Shown in pieces: positions 35,101 to 45,411 of a DNA stretch of 64,000 nt (position 1 is its first letter; each line of letters starts with the position of its first letter). The notes beneath the pieces are model-generated. The model did not search any database. It worked only from the letters and a program-made list of their open reading frames with translations, and was not told the origin of the DNA. Source of the stretch: Onthophagus taurus (lineage: Eukaryota > Arthropoda > Insecta > Coleoptera > Scarabaeidae). The stretch lies in contig NW_027248941.1 of NCBI RefSeq assembly GCF_036711975.1, forward strand, positions 434,001 through 498,000, given 5' to 3'. The position numbers were made by a program, and so were the translations under genes.

Positions 35101-38100
35101 CCTTGGGTGTCAACGATGAAACGTTTTCCTTCGCAGTTTCTTACGTATCGGTCATTATCTGGTTCGGCAAAAAAAATTTCCTAAAAAAAAAATGGAAATT
35201 ATACTCTATTTTTTAATTCGTTTTCAAAAAGAAGGGAAATTACGGCGTATAAATGATTAAGTTGGTAATGAACTGTCAAAATTGACGTTTAAAATACAAA
35301 GATGACATATAAATAATGAAGTTGGCAACTAAACGTCAAAAATAGACGTTTAAAATACAAAAATGACGTATAAATAATGAAGTTGGCAACTAAATGTCAA
35401 AATTAGTTTGTTATTTCAAAAAATAATTTGTTAATATTAAATGTTGAGTAGATTTTTTAAAATTAAATGTTAAAAGGCGAAAGCAATTTTCGAAAAATTT
35501 TGATTTTTATTATTTTTGGGGGTTCAGTTAGGGGAATTTTTTGGGTTGGTATTAATTTTTTTAATTGACACAATTTACTTGTCGCTATAAACTAATTGTG
35601 CATTTTAATGAAATTTAAATTAATCTAAATCGTTTAAAAAGACGATTATTATGAAATTATTGATTTGAAACATTCAAATTAATAAATTAATTATAATTCG
35701 GTTAATAAACAAGAAAAGTGAGGTTAAGTCGTTTGTTGACTTTTAATTGACGTTTCAACATTAATTAATTTATTACAAGAAAATTAATTAATAAATTAAA
35801 CAAGGTAAGGATAGTAGATAGTTGAGTTAGATATTAAGATAGTTTATATCAATCTTTCTAGTCTAACCTAAGTTTTTATTTTGACATTTCATTAAAAAAA
35901 ACAACATAACCTAAGATTTTCAAATGACATTTAAGTGGTGTTACCATGGTACTTCATCACGTACACAATAAAATTGTGTAAATAAAGCGATTCCTTTTAG
36001 TTTTTAATTAATTGTTAATAATAATAAGCCGAAATTAATGTATTAAGCAATTTTCGAAAAATTTTGATTTTTATTATTTTTGGGGGTTCAGTTGGGGGAA
36101 TTTTTTGGGTTGGTATTAATTTTTTTAATTGACACAATTTACTTGTCGCTATAAACTAATTGTGCGTTTTAATGAAATTTAAATTAATCTAAATCGTTTA
36201 AAAAGACGATTATTATTAAATTATTGATTTGAAACATTCAAATTAATAAATTAATTATAATTCGGTTAAAAAACAAGAAAAGTGAGGTTATGTCGTTTGT
36301 TGACTTTTAATTGACGTTTCAACATTAATTTATTACAAGAAAATTAATTAATAAATTAAACAAGGTAAGGATAGTAGATAGTTGAGTTAGATATTAAGAT
36401 AGTTTATATCAATCTTTCTAGTCTAACCTAAGTTTTTATTTTGATATTTCATTAAAAAAAAATCAATATAACCTATGATTTTCAAATGACATTTAAGTGG
36501 TGTTACCATGGTACTTCATCACATACACAATAAAATTGTGTAAATAAAGCGATTCCTTTTAGTTTTTAATTAATTGTTAATAATAATAAGCCGAAATTAA
36601 TGTATTAAGTAATTTTCGAAAAACTTTGATTTTTATTATTTTTGGGGGTTCAGTTAGGGGAATTTTTTGGGTTGGTATTAATTTTTTTGATTGACACAAT
36701 TTACTTGTCGCTATAAACTAATTGTGCATTTTAATGAAATTAAAATTAATCTAAATCGTTTAAAAAGACGATTATTATTAAATTATTGATTTGAAACATT
36801 CAAATTAATAAATTAATTATAATTCGGTTAAAAAACAAGAAAAGTGAGGTTATGTCGTTTGTTGACTTTTACTTGACGTTTCAAAATTAATTTATTACAA
36901 GAAAATTAATTAATAAATTAAACAAGGTAAGCATAGAGTTTATATCAATCTTTTTAGTCTAATCTAAGTTTTATTTTGACGTTACATTAAAAAAAAATCA
37001 ACATAACCTAAGATTTCAAATGACATTTAAGTGGTGTTACCATGGCAACAGCAATTTACCACATTAAATCTGTCAACTTCAAAATAAATTAATTAAAATC
37101 TCACCTTATTATTTTTATCTTCTTGATATCTTTGCCCTTTTGGGTTAACCTCAAACTTTTCATTAGGCACAAAACATTTTTCCCCATCCTTTAAAACAAA
37201 TCGATTATCTTCGGGGTCTTCATAATACTTTTCTCCATTAGCCCCAATTAATAAACGTTCTCCTTTGGGGCCGATCGCGTATCTTCCATCTTTAGAATCG
37301 ACGTAAAAGCGTTCCCCGCTTGGGGATTGCACCAAAAGTTCTCCATTTGGGCCGGAATAATATATACTGTTGGTACAAACAGGAAGTCGTTCGCCGTTTG
37401 GAGCGATGACGCAGATTTGTTCGCGAAATCCCAAAGGTAAACGATTAACATCTTCGATCGTGCGATTATTTGGATGGAGAATTGTGGCGAAAACGGGTTG
37501 GGCACCCCCGACCGGGTAACTATTTTCTAATCGGGCGTTTGGAGTAAAAGGGATTTTTACGTAAGGCGTTGGTGAGGCGAATTTTTCGTTTACACAACTC
37601 GAAATGAAGGGAATTTTATCTTGTATTTTAGGATAAACTGGATAAACTTTGTCTTCTTCTCGATTGGTGACTCGATTTGGTGTAAAAACTGGGAGGTTTT
37701 TGACATTTTCTGGGTAATCTTCATCAATATTTAATCGATTAAAATCGTTATTTAAATTTCTTAATGGTTTTACATTCAAAATCGTTGATTTAACATCTTC
37801 TGTTGTTGAATAATTTGGATGGAACTTATCAGAAACTAAGTTTCTGTTAACAGGGGTTTTATCAAAATTTAAATGAACAATTTGCCCAACTCCAACAATA
37901 TTCTTCTTTATATTAGCCACATAATCATTCATTAATTTAACTTCATCCTCTGTTAATGAATCACATAAACTTGGATCAATATCGTGTAAAGGAATTTGCT
38001 TTTGAAGGAGTTGTTTTCGTTCTTGAGCAGCTGCTGAACCCTTTACAGGGAGTAATTCATCAGGGAGGGTTTTTAAATACTTTTCTATGGCTTCTTTTTG

Positions 38101-38542
38101 CCCTTTTGGTGTCCATTCTAACTCAATTTCTTCTTTTTTACCTGGTAACACTACAAAACATCACATTAAAACATTTTTTTAGTATTAAATAATCATTTTT
38201 TACCAATTTTGTTGCACTTATTTGGTTTACTTCCAAGTAATTGGAACTGAGCATATCCATAAATATCATCATCTTGGACATCATGGCTTTCTTTTCCACA
38301 TTTGCAATTTTTGCAAATTTTTCGCCAAAAATGTAAATCTAACCCTAAAAAATAAAAAACGCTTTATTTATAACGATTGTTTAAGTTAATTTTTGCTTTT
38401 TACCTGGGCAATCGTTCTTGCAATTCAAACACGGGGATCCCGCTCCAGTTTCGTGCCCCAATTTCGCTTTTAATCGGCGTTCGCGCTTCGCTTCCAGCTC
38501 TCTTAACCAATTCGGGGCGTCGGGGGATGGTTCTTCGGTCAT
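26197..38542 (-). CDS. Tes: Giant Testin: PET and three LIM domains split by a repeat array
   Basis: Exons 38404-38542, 38204-38344, 37105-38150, 34100-35180, 28655-29735 and 26197-27163 join in frame to 1,484 residues; human Testin has 421. Testin binds zyxin, Mena and actin at focal adhesions. N-terminus: [18 protein letters not shown] and [15 protein letters not shown] domain: [49 protein letters not shown] (to about residue 190). C-terminus: three LIM domains from Cys1298, with [20 protein letters not shown] and [20 protein letters not shown], which identify Testin rather than Prickle. Between them, residues about 342-1,225 are acidic, Gly/Asp/Pro-rich units of the type GPNGEKY..DP.D.RY.IGP. 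They form a higher-order repeat of about 96-98 residues, marked by the K-Y-F-x-P-x-D-x-F-x-T motif near 418, 515, 614, 710, 808, 904, 1000, 1096 and 1204. The array spans four exons. Frame is open throughout, so it looks functional. Confidence 0.9.
27220..28545 (+). repeat. Family A copies in the last Testin intron
   Basis: Three partial copies lie in tandem. The CCATGGTGAT module occurs near 27,337, 27,758 and 28,297. Between the first two is a hairpin. After the third comes an exon-like stretch ATGAAGCTGAAAGGACCG with donor GTGAGT (28,408-28,444). All run in the same direction, antisense to Testin. Confidence 0.7.
29870..31470 (+). repeat. Minisatellite of about 73 bp in Testin intron 4
   Basis: The unit contains GCCACTGCCTCGGCTTGTAA, ATACATCATTACTACAAAG and AACCTTTTCTTATTGCTTTA. 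Roughly 15 copies of variable length run from about 30,540 to 31,470, with an outlying copy at 29,870-29,970. Some units carry an extra 'CAGCACGGCTGCC' segment. The array is interrupted by a MITE at 30,130-30,485. Confidence 0.75.
30130..30485. mobile_element. Mariner-like MITE with TA target duplication
   Basis: The ends read TACAGGTAAGTCAAAAAGTT and, inverted, TACAGGGTCAGTCAAAAAGT. The arms match for about 115 bp, through GTTACGTTTTCTTTAATGGA and AAACAAAATTCATGT. TA flanks both ends (30,128-30,129 and 30,486-30,487), as in Tc1/mariner insertions. The element is 356 bp and has no transposase. Confidence 0.75.
31480..31650. mobile_element. Small hairpin element, MITE-like
   Basis: CTCGGCTATGAAATTGTACG near 31,508 is inverted as CGTACAATTTCACAGCCGAG near 31,626, with the arms continuing through the 'AAATAGGTTATAAAG' region. 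The arms are about 50 bp with a loop of about 45 bp. No clear target duplication is visible. Confidence 0.6.
31690..32310 (+). repeat. Family A copy in Testin intron 4
   Basis: It starts in 'ACATGATGAGAAGATAGTTAC', has an altered core CAGATTGCGCTACCTGC, a hairpin at about 31,900-31,970, GCCGTTACCATGGTGATTTG (about 32,018) and the exon-like ATGAAGTTGAAAGGTCCG with donor GTAAGT (32,134-32,170). Confidence 0.7.
32529..33493. mobile_element. DNA transposon remnant with perfect 30-bp inverted termini
   Basis: Left end CTATACTCTGTTTTTAAACC is matched without error over 30 bp by the inverted right end. The right-terminal 130-150 bp also occurs internally (about 32,790-32,939), so the element has a duplicated right end flanking a minisatellite. 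No transposase frame is present. No target-site duplication is obvious. Confidence 0.7.
33032..33363 (+). repeat. Three-copy 122-bp tandem repeat inside the transposon
   Basis: Units start at 33,032, 33,154 and 33,276 with GAATGTTAGGTAAGGTTAGT. Each contains ATTATACCATGAAGT and two 'CAATTATAGCGTGAAG' segments. Units are nearly identical, which implies recent amplification. Confidence 0.85.
35251..35402 (+). repeat. Short tandem repeat in Testin intron 3
   Basis: Two and a half units of about 62 bp contain TAAATAATGAAGTTGGCAAC and GACGTTTAAAATACAAA. It lies between exon 4 and the longer tandem repeat that follows. Confidence 0.7.
35481..37046 (+). repeat. Three tandem copies of a 563-bp unit in Testin intron 3
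   Basis: Units start at 35,481, 36,045 and 36,607 (spacing 564 and 562 bp) with AAGCAATTTTCGAAAAA; the third is cut short near 37,046. Each contains TTTTTGGGGGTTCAGTT, GTCGCTATAAACTAATTGTG and GTGGTGTTACCATGG. Copies are very similar. The unit is unlike family A apart from the CCATGG tail. Confidence 0.85.
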
Positions 38543-38939
38543 TTTGTCGTTATTGTTGTAAAATTAACACATAATCACAACAAGTATTCATCATGTGACT
38601 CATTACTCCGACATTTATTTATACCTAACCTCAAAAGCGGACCCCACCTATCATCGATTTAAAAAGAGAGGGAAGATGACGTTTTAAACGGTTTAGAGTG
38701 AGACGGAAGTAATTGACCGCAAAATGTGGGTTTTTGTACGTGATGATCTCATTTTATATTTTATAATCAACTTTAGATAAGGTTTATTTGAGAATTAAAT
38801 ATGTATTTTGGTGATTTAGATAAGCAAAACAAACACATTTTTGAATTGGAATGTTAAAATAACTTCAATCATAAATGACGTTTCTGTCAATTAATTTTTT
38901 AACGTTTTTAAAATTAACTCGTAGATTTGCGTTATTATT
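38543..38939 (-). promoter_or_regulatory. Testin 5' flank
   Basis: About 400 bp of non-repeat sequence upstream of the Testin start should hold its promoter and leader. No specific element was recognised. Confidence 0.35.
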
Positions 38940-39502
38940 TTATTTTTCAGATATTATTGATGTTATGCGTATTTGGGTTATTATAAATAAATAAATACGT
39001 TTGCTAAAAGTAAAAATATCGCGAAGAAAACTGTGATTTATTAGTATCGGAACGAAGTGCGCTTCTTTACCGACCAAAACAAAACTAACCTTTAAAACGT
39101 GCGCAACAAGTGATTAAAAGGAAGTTTCGTAAAATATTTGTCTAAATTTCTAGTTTTAGTTTTATTTCTAACTCAAATTGAGTTAAATAAATTATTTTTA
39201 ATAAAACGTCAAAAATGTCACTTAAAAAAGATGCACAGGAGGTAGCGCCATCTGTCGGAAAAAGTCCAAAAATGTACGTTTGTTTCAAATATTCTAACGC
39301 AATTTGAAACCACGAAAAACGCAAATTACTATTTGATTTTTTTTTATAACGTAAAATGTGTACGACTAACTAAAATAACGTAAATTATTTTTTAATTTTA
39401 TTTCTAAATCTGTTTGAGACAAAAATTTTTAGTGAAACGTCAAAAAAAAGTCATTTGAAAAAGTGGGGTTAGGTTGTGTTAAAATAGGGAGATTATCATT
39501 TT
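38940..39502 (-). repeat. Family A copy, reversed
   Basis: It contains TTTCTAGTTTTAGTTTTATT (39,149), AGCGCCATCTGTCGG (39,246-39,260), AACCACGAAAAACGC and the 'ATAACGTAAAATGTG' end. A family B element follows directly. Confidence 0.65.
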
Positions 39503-39664
39503 CTTGTTAAAACAACACGGCCGTTTTCGAAGACATCGGCCGCCCCCGGACATGCGGACGCTGAAACATGAAAACATCTACTCGCATTTGTAAGAATGAA
39601 CATTTCGTGCCCTCGCGGGCGGCCGATGTCTTCGAAAACGGCCGTGTTAGTTTAAAACTGTGCT
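39503..39664. mobile_element. Family B MITE
   Basis: The arms AACACGGCCGTTTTCGAAGA and the inverted TCTTCGAAAACGGCCGTGTT flank a loop with 'CTACTCGCATTTGTAAGAA'. The outer few bases of the left arm differ from the consensus. Confidence 0.75.
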
Positions 39665-42600
39665 GGGAAATGTGTTATTTTTGTTTATCATTCCTATATT
39701 CGTCCTAACCTCACTTTTTCAAGTGACATTTTTTGACGTTTCATTAAAAAAAAAAGTTAATTTACTCACTCAATGCGCCTTCGTCGATTTTGTTTCATAT
39801 TTGCGATTAAGAAAAATGGATAAAATCCCCCGGCCATCACGTATGTCAAGACATTCAGAACTTTGAGTTGGATCTCTACTTTCAATTTGAGTAAGTAGAT
39901 ATTTCGTGTTCTCGGGGGCGGCCGACGTCTTCGAGTTTACTTTTTATAGCTGTTTCAAGCAAGATGGGTTCTTATAAATCGCCAAAAATATTCCAAAGGG
40001 GATTAGTGAAGTGAGGTTAAGTCGTAAAAGTGAGATTGGAACTTACATAAGAATAACCGGCTTTACTGCTGATGTTATAAAAACTAAAACTAGAAATTTT
40101 GAGGTTATTTGAGTATTTCTAGTTTTATTTTTAACGCAAAATGAGTTAAATACATTTTTTTAATGAAACGTCAAAAATGTCACTTAAAAAAGACGCATAT
40201 GAGGTAGCGCCATCTATTGGAAAAAGTCTAAAAATGTACGTAACTATCCTAATTATGAACGTATCCTAATTATTTGACGTTTACAGTAATATCGTAACCT
40301 CAAATGCTAAAAAATCAATTTATGTCTTGTTATTATCAAAAATAATTTTAAAGAAAAAGCGTGCACATTTTAAAGAATTTTGTAGTATATTGAACAGCCT
40401 CATTCCGCTAAATATGACTAAAAGTCAGAATTTTCAATTGGTAGAGATCACTGCAATTTAACGTACTTTACGTCATATAGATGGCGTTTGTATATTCTTA
40501 TAGAAACATATTATGCGTTCGGGTATAAAAATGGAGCTCGTTGCAGCCCACTGGCAGTTTGGGTTACCAACAAAAACAGGATGGAAGGATATGGCCCCCA
40601 TTGAAGCCTAATTGTGCGCCCTTTTTAGGGCTTGGAGCGGTTTGCATCGTGTGGTGCTCCTAGCAAGGAGTATCGCACACTACCGGTAAGTATGGGCCCT
40701 AAAGTGTCCTACGTTGGAACCTCCACCGATCCTATAAATCCCGGTGTGTCAACCCCATACCCGGTAATTCAGCATCCTCAAGCGTAAGGTTGTACTTCCG
40801 CGATCCCCACAGAAGGGTGCTATTTTGCCCGTGATTGGTTCTTGGACGGCGATTTCGTTCTGGGATTGGTCACCTTAGTGTTTGTTGTTACTGTTTGGTA
40901 TAAAAGGATTCAACTGCACTGTCACCCCATACCAACTTCGGAGTCCGATCGACCGGCCACGCCTACTCTTGAGCTGGACTTAACATTGTGTTCAGATTTC
41001 TTTCGATGCTTACTGGTGTGTATCAGGTATTATAAGAGAGAAACGGTTAAATGGGGAATGTGCAGAATTCAATGCTCACAACAAATCATATTTAAATTCA
41101 TCCAGACTTTTTTCGTTGTTGAGATATTTTGAAAAATTTGCTGATTCAATTTTTTCTAATAACTCGATAACGCCTAATGCAACTCTGCTTTACATTCTTA
41201 AGACACTTTTTTGAGACTAGCTGTTTGGCCAGAACATATCATCGATATTCATTTGTTTCCAAATTATTAGCACCGACTTTTGTTTCGTTCTCAAAAACGA
41301 AAAAAGTCAGAGTGAATTTAAATATGATTTGTTGCGAGCATTGAAATTCTGCGAAACATTCTCCATTTAACCGTTTCTCTATCTCTTATTATATCTCTCA
41401 TAATATACCAATAATGGTGAGCATCGTCAAGGCCCGTCAAGTTCACCGTTCACCGTTTGGTGAGCATCGAAATCTGGACACACTGTATTAGTCCAGCTTA
41501 AGAGTAGGCGTGGCCGGTCGATCGGACTCCAAAGTTGGTATGGACAGTGGCGAACTGCCCTTTTATGCCAAAGAATAAATTCCTAAAGAACCAATCCCAG
41601 AACGGCATCGCCGTCCGACCTGTCACGGGTAAAACAGCACCCTGGAAGTAAACAAAAACCTTACGCTTCCAACGCAGGGTGTGGAATTTTACCGGGTATG
41701 GATGGGGTTGACACACCGCACACGGAGGGATTTATAGGATCTGGGAGGTTCCAACGCAGGAGGATACCTTGGGGTCTATCTATACTCACCTAGTATGCGA
41801 TAGTCCTTGCTAGGAACACCACAAGATGCGAACGTTCCTTTCGTAATCGGCATTTTCGCCGATTGAACTACTGTCCCTTAGGACCAACCCTAAAAAGGGC
41901 ACAATTAAGTTTCGATAGAAACCATATCTTCCAACTCTCTCCGTATACGTTGACACCTTCTCTTCCTTCCATCCAGTTGGTGTTGGTAACCTAAACTGCC
42001 AGCGGGTTGCAACGAGCTCCATTCTTATACCCGAACGCATAATATGTTTCTATAAGAATATACAAACGCCATCTATATGACGTAAAGTACGTTAAATTGC
42101 AGTGATCTCTACCAATTGAAAATTCAGATTTTTAGTCATATTTGATTTAGCGGAATGATATATGGCTGTTCAATATACTACAAAATTTTTTAGAATGTGC
42201 CCACTTTCTTTAAAATTATTTTTAATAATAACAAGACATAAATTGATTTTTTAGCATTTGAGTTTACGATATTATTGTAAACGTCAAATAATTAGGATAC
42301 GTTCATAATTAGGATAGTTACGAACGTACATTCTTAGACTTTCCGATAGATGGCGCTACGTCATATGCGTCTTTTTTTAAGTATCATTTCGAGGTTTCGT
42401 TAAAATGTATTTCACTCATTTTGCGTTAAAAATAAAACTAGAAATACTCAAATAACCTCAACATTTCTAGTTTTAGTTTTTATAACATCAGCAGTAAAGC
42501 CGGTAATTCTTAAGTAAGTTCCAATCTCACTTTTACAACTTAACCTCACTTCACTAATCTCCTTTATAACATTTTAGCGATTTATAAGAACCCATCTTGC

Positions 42601-42900
42601 TTGAAACAGCTACAAAAAGTAAACTCCCGAGAACATGAAATATCTACTTACTCAAATTGCGAGTGGAGATCCAACTCAAAGTTCTGAATGTCATTTCATC
42701 CATCTTTCTGATCCGCTTCAGTTCTTTTGAAGCGCTAATATGAAACAAAATCGACGAAGACGCATTAAGTGAGTAAAATTAATGAAACATCAAAATATGT
42801 CACTTGAAAAAGTGAGGTTAGGACGAATATAAGAATGATACACATTTCCCAGCACAGTTTTAAACTAACACGGCCGTTTTCGAAGACATCGGCCGCCCCG
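39655..42900. repeat. Large palindrome of about 3.2 kb
   Basis: Left arm about 39,655-41,118 and right arm about 41,298-42,900 are inverted copies with a spacer near 180 bp. Checkpoints: GGAGCTCGTTGCA (40,532) against TGCAACGAGCTCC (about 42,008); GACCGGCCACGCC (40,951) against GGCGTGGCCGGTC (41,507); AGAGAAACGGTTAAATGG (41,036) against CCATTTAACCGTTTCTC (41,364). The outer thirds are family A in opposite directions; the inner 2 kb (40,250-42,318) is richer in G and C and is not seen elsewhere in the window. Arms differ by many substitutions and small indels. Short open frames in it are not conserved between the arms. Confidence 0.8.
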
Positions 42901-43350
42901 GCCCCATCGCGGGCTTTGAACATGAAAACCGCATTTGTGAGAATGAACTATTTCAACGAGGCTATTTCAAACGAGGTGGGTTCCTATAAATCGATAAAAT
43001 GTTATAAAGGGGATTAATGAAGTGAGGTTAAGTTGGGAAAATGGGGTTGGGATGTATATAAGATAAATAACAAACAGAAATCTTCTTTATTATTATTACT
43101 GGCTTTACTGCTGATGTTATAAGAAATAAAACTAGAAATTTTGAGGTTAACATAAATAAATAACCCTAAAATTTCTAGTTTTAGTTTTAAACGCAAAATG
43201 ATTAAATACATTTTTTTTAACGAAACGTCAAAAATATCACTTAAAAAAGCGCCATCTGTCGAAAAACGTTCAAAACTGTACGTTCGTAACTATCTTCTCA
43301 TCATGTCACTTAACCTCAAAATTTCTAGTTTTATTCCTAACGTTAAGATA
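42851..43350 (-). repeat. Family B half-element and family A copy
   Basis: 42,851-42,945 is one arm and part of the loop of family B, starting AGCACAGTTTTAAACTAACA. It then passes into family A with a hairpin (about 43,125-43,190) and AGCGCCATCTGTCG (43,250-43,263). Confidence 0.65.
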
Positions 43351-43801
43351 AATACAATTTTTTAGTGCACAGTTGGATAACGGTGTAGGAGGAAAAATAA
43401 ATATGAGGTAAGAAAGATATCGATATATTTAATTAACTTTTTTTCTTATACAACTAAACGTTATTCTTTGTTAATTAAAAATACAAAATAGCGAGTTTTG
43501 CGTACAAAAATATGGCGTTAAGATTAATAATAATAAACTATCTCTCTATCAACTAAAAAATGATATAAAAATCATTTATTCATTTATATTTTTACTCAAA
43601 CACTTTTATTTGTTCCACATATATGTATCAATTAATAAAATGATATGATTTGATGGTAGGAGATTCAAAATGAGAAATATAAAAAAAAATCATACAAAAA
43701 AATAGTAAATAGGAAACAGAAATCGTCATAGGAATAAAAAAAATTTAAATTGAGCAAAAAAAGCACATTAATAATCTTATTTCTCCTTATTTTAACCCCG
43801 A
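43351..43801 (-). other. Septin 1 3' UTR and flank
   Basis: AT-rich DNA downstream of the septin stop codon. No repeat or gene is recognised. Confidence 0.4.
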
Positions 43802-44999
43802 TTATTGGTGTTGTTGCATTTTAGCTTGCATTGCAGCCAACATCTCTTGCATTCTTTTTAATTCTGCCTCTTTTTCCTGTAAAATACGGTCTTTTTCGTT
43901 TACAGTTCCACCAACTTTCTCTTCAATAATCCTAATAACACCAAAAAATTAATTTTAATCTTAATAAAAACAATAATAACTTACGTAGCGCGTTTTGGGA
44001 CTGCATTTCCTTTCGCCAACCTCTCCGAACGATAATTTTCATAATGAACCTGTTGAGTAATCTCTTGCAAATCTTGCATATGCGTAATAAGCATCGTTCT
44101 CAACTTAATAAAATCACAATGTTCAGGATTTTCAACTTCAACAACCCCCCACGGATATAATCTCCCTCTAACTTTCCTCCCTCGCACCTCCATCAAAGTA
44201 TTAGCCCCACAAACAGCGAATGGTACGGCTTGTTTAAGTTGTTTAACTTGTTCTTTGTACTCTTCGTCTTCGTCCGAATCACATTCTGGTAAAGAATATA
44301 TTCGAATTCCGTTTGCGGCGATTTCGTCTAAAACGGTTTTTTTTAATTTTTGCATTTCTTTTCGTGTTAAAACGTCTGCTTTGGCAATAACCGGGACTAT
44401 ATTGACTTTGTTATGGAGTTGTTTCATAAATTCGATATCTAAAGGCTTTAATCCGTGCCCAAATGGAGAAATGAAATAAAAACAACAATGGATACGATTA
44501 TCCATGATGTTTTTGCGATTTAACCCGGATTCATCGCGTAAAAATCGCTCGAATTGGTCATCGATGTATCGAATTATTTCTGTAAAACAATCTGTGTTGT
44601 CGATTGCGTCTCCAAATCCGGGGGTATCAACCACTGTTAAGCGTAATTTAACCCCTCGTTCTTCTATTTCGACCGTTGAGGGTTCTAATTTAACCGTTTG
44701 TTTGCTTTTTTCGATTGCGTCGGGGACAACTCGCTCCGGATACAAATCGGTTAAGAATAAAGCGTTAACCAACGTGGATTTACCCAACCCGGATTCTCCG
44801 ACTACCATTAAGGTAAATTCGAATCCTTTTTTAACCGATTTGCGGTGGACTTGGTTGGGTAAATTTGCGAATCCGACGTAACCCGGAGTCTCTAAATTGG
44901 GGAACTATAAGGTAAAAAATGATTTCGTGACAAAGAAACGAACGAAAATGGTTAAAGAAATTCGATTAAACTTACGTTTTTAAGCGTGTCGTTGGACAT
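43802..44999 (-). CDS. Septin1: Septin, Septin 1 type
   Basis: Exons 44976-44999, 43985-44904 and 43802-43931 encode 357 residues, close to fly Sep1 (361). Septins are GTP-binding proteins that polymerise into filaments at the cell cortex and cleavage furrow. Seen: [20 protein letters not shown], the polybasic [11 protein letters not shown]-loop GESGLGKST (44-52), [39 protein letters not shown], and the septin unique element [19 protein letters not shown]. The last exon encodes a C-terminal coiled coil ([20 protein letters not shown]). The near-identity to fly Sep1 around [11 protein letters not shown] supports the subgroup. Introns are 52-71 bp. Confidence 0.95.
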
Positions 45000-45411
45000 C
45001 GTTAGGATTTTAACGAAATAGGAACGATTTTCACTCAATTTTAAGCGAAATTTAAAGGTTGTTTACTTTTTGGTTAACACTTTTAATGACAGGGCACCAT
45101 TTTGAATTTATGCATCATACCAACCTTATCTGAGTGACGGATAAAGTTGGTATGTCAACAAGGCGTGGTTTCCGCTTTAATTTTAATTATATAAAATAAC
45201 TTTTTTTTATTAGTTCTATTTGTTATTATTAGCTAATTCAATTTTTTTATGGTTTTTAATTAAAATGAAAACAATTTGATAAATATTTTAATGCCGAAAA
45301 GTTAATTTTATTTTCATAAAATTTTAGCGACATCTATGAGGCATTAACCCAACTACTTTTATTTGTAATTTAAAAATCTTTTCTTTTATTTTCTCTTAAC
45401 TTCCAAAAATA
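45000..45411 (-). promoter_or_regulatory. Septin 1 5' flank
   Basis: It holds the septin promoter and leader. 'TAGCGACATCTATGAGGCAT' at about 45,326 recurs at 49.2 and 51.0 kb, so part of it may be repeat. Nothing else is recognised. Confidence 0.35.

Noticed and set aside
28655-35180. Exon duplication explaining Testin exons 4 and 5, both 1,081 bp
   Set aside because: The two exons begin and end in different codon phases and their repeat registers do not line up end to end, so the equal length is treated as coincidence.
40842-41132. 96-codon open frame inside the palindrome
   Set aside because: The inverted partner arm does not keep the same frame open, and no protein family is visible, so it is most likely chance.
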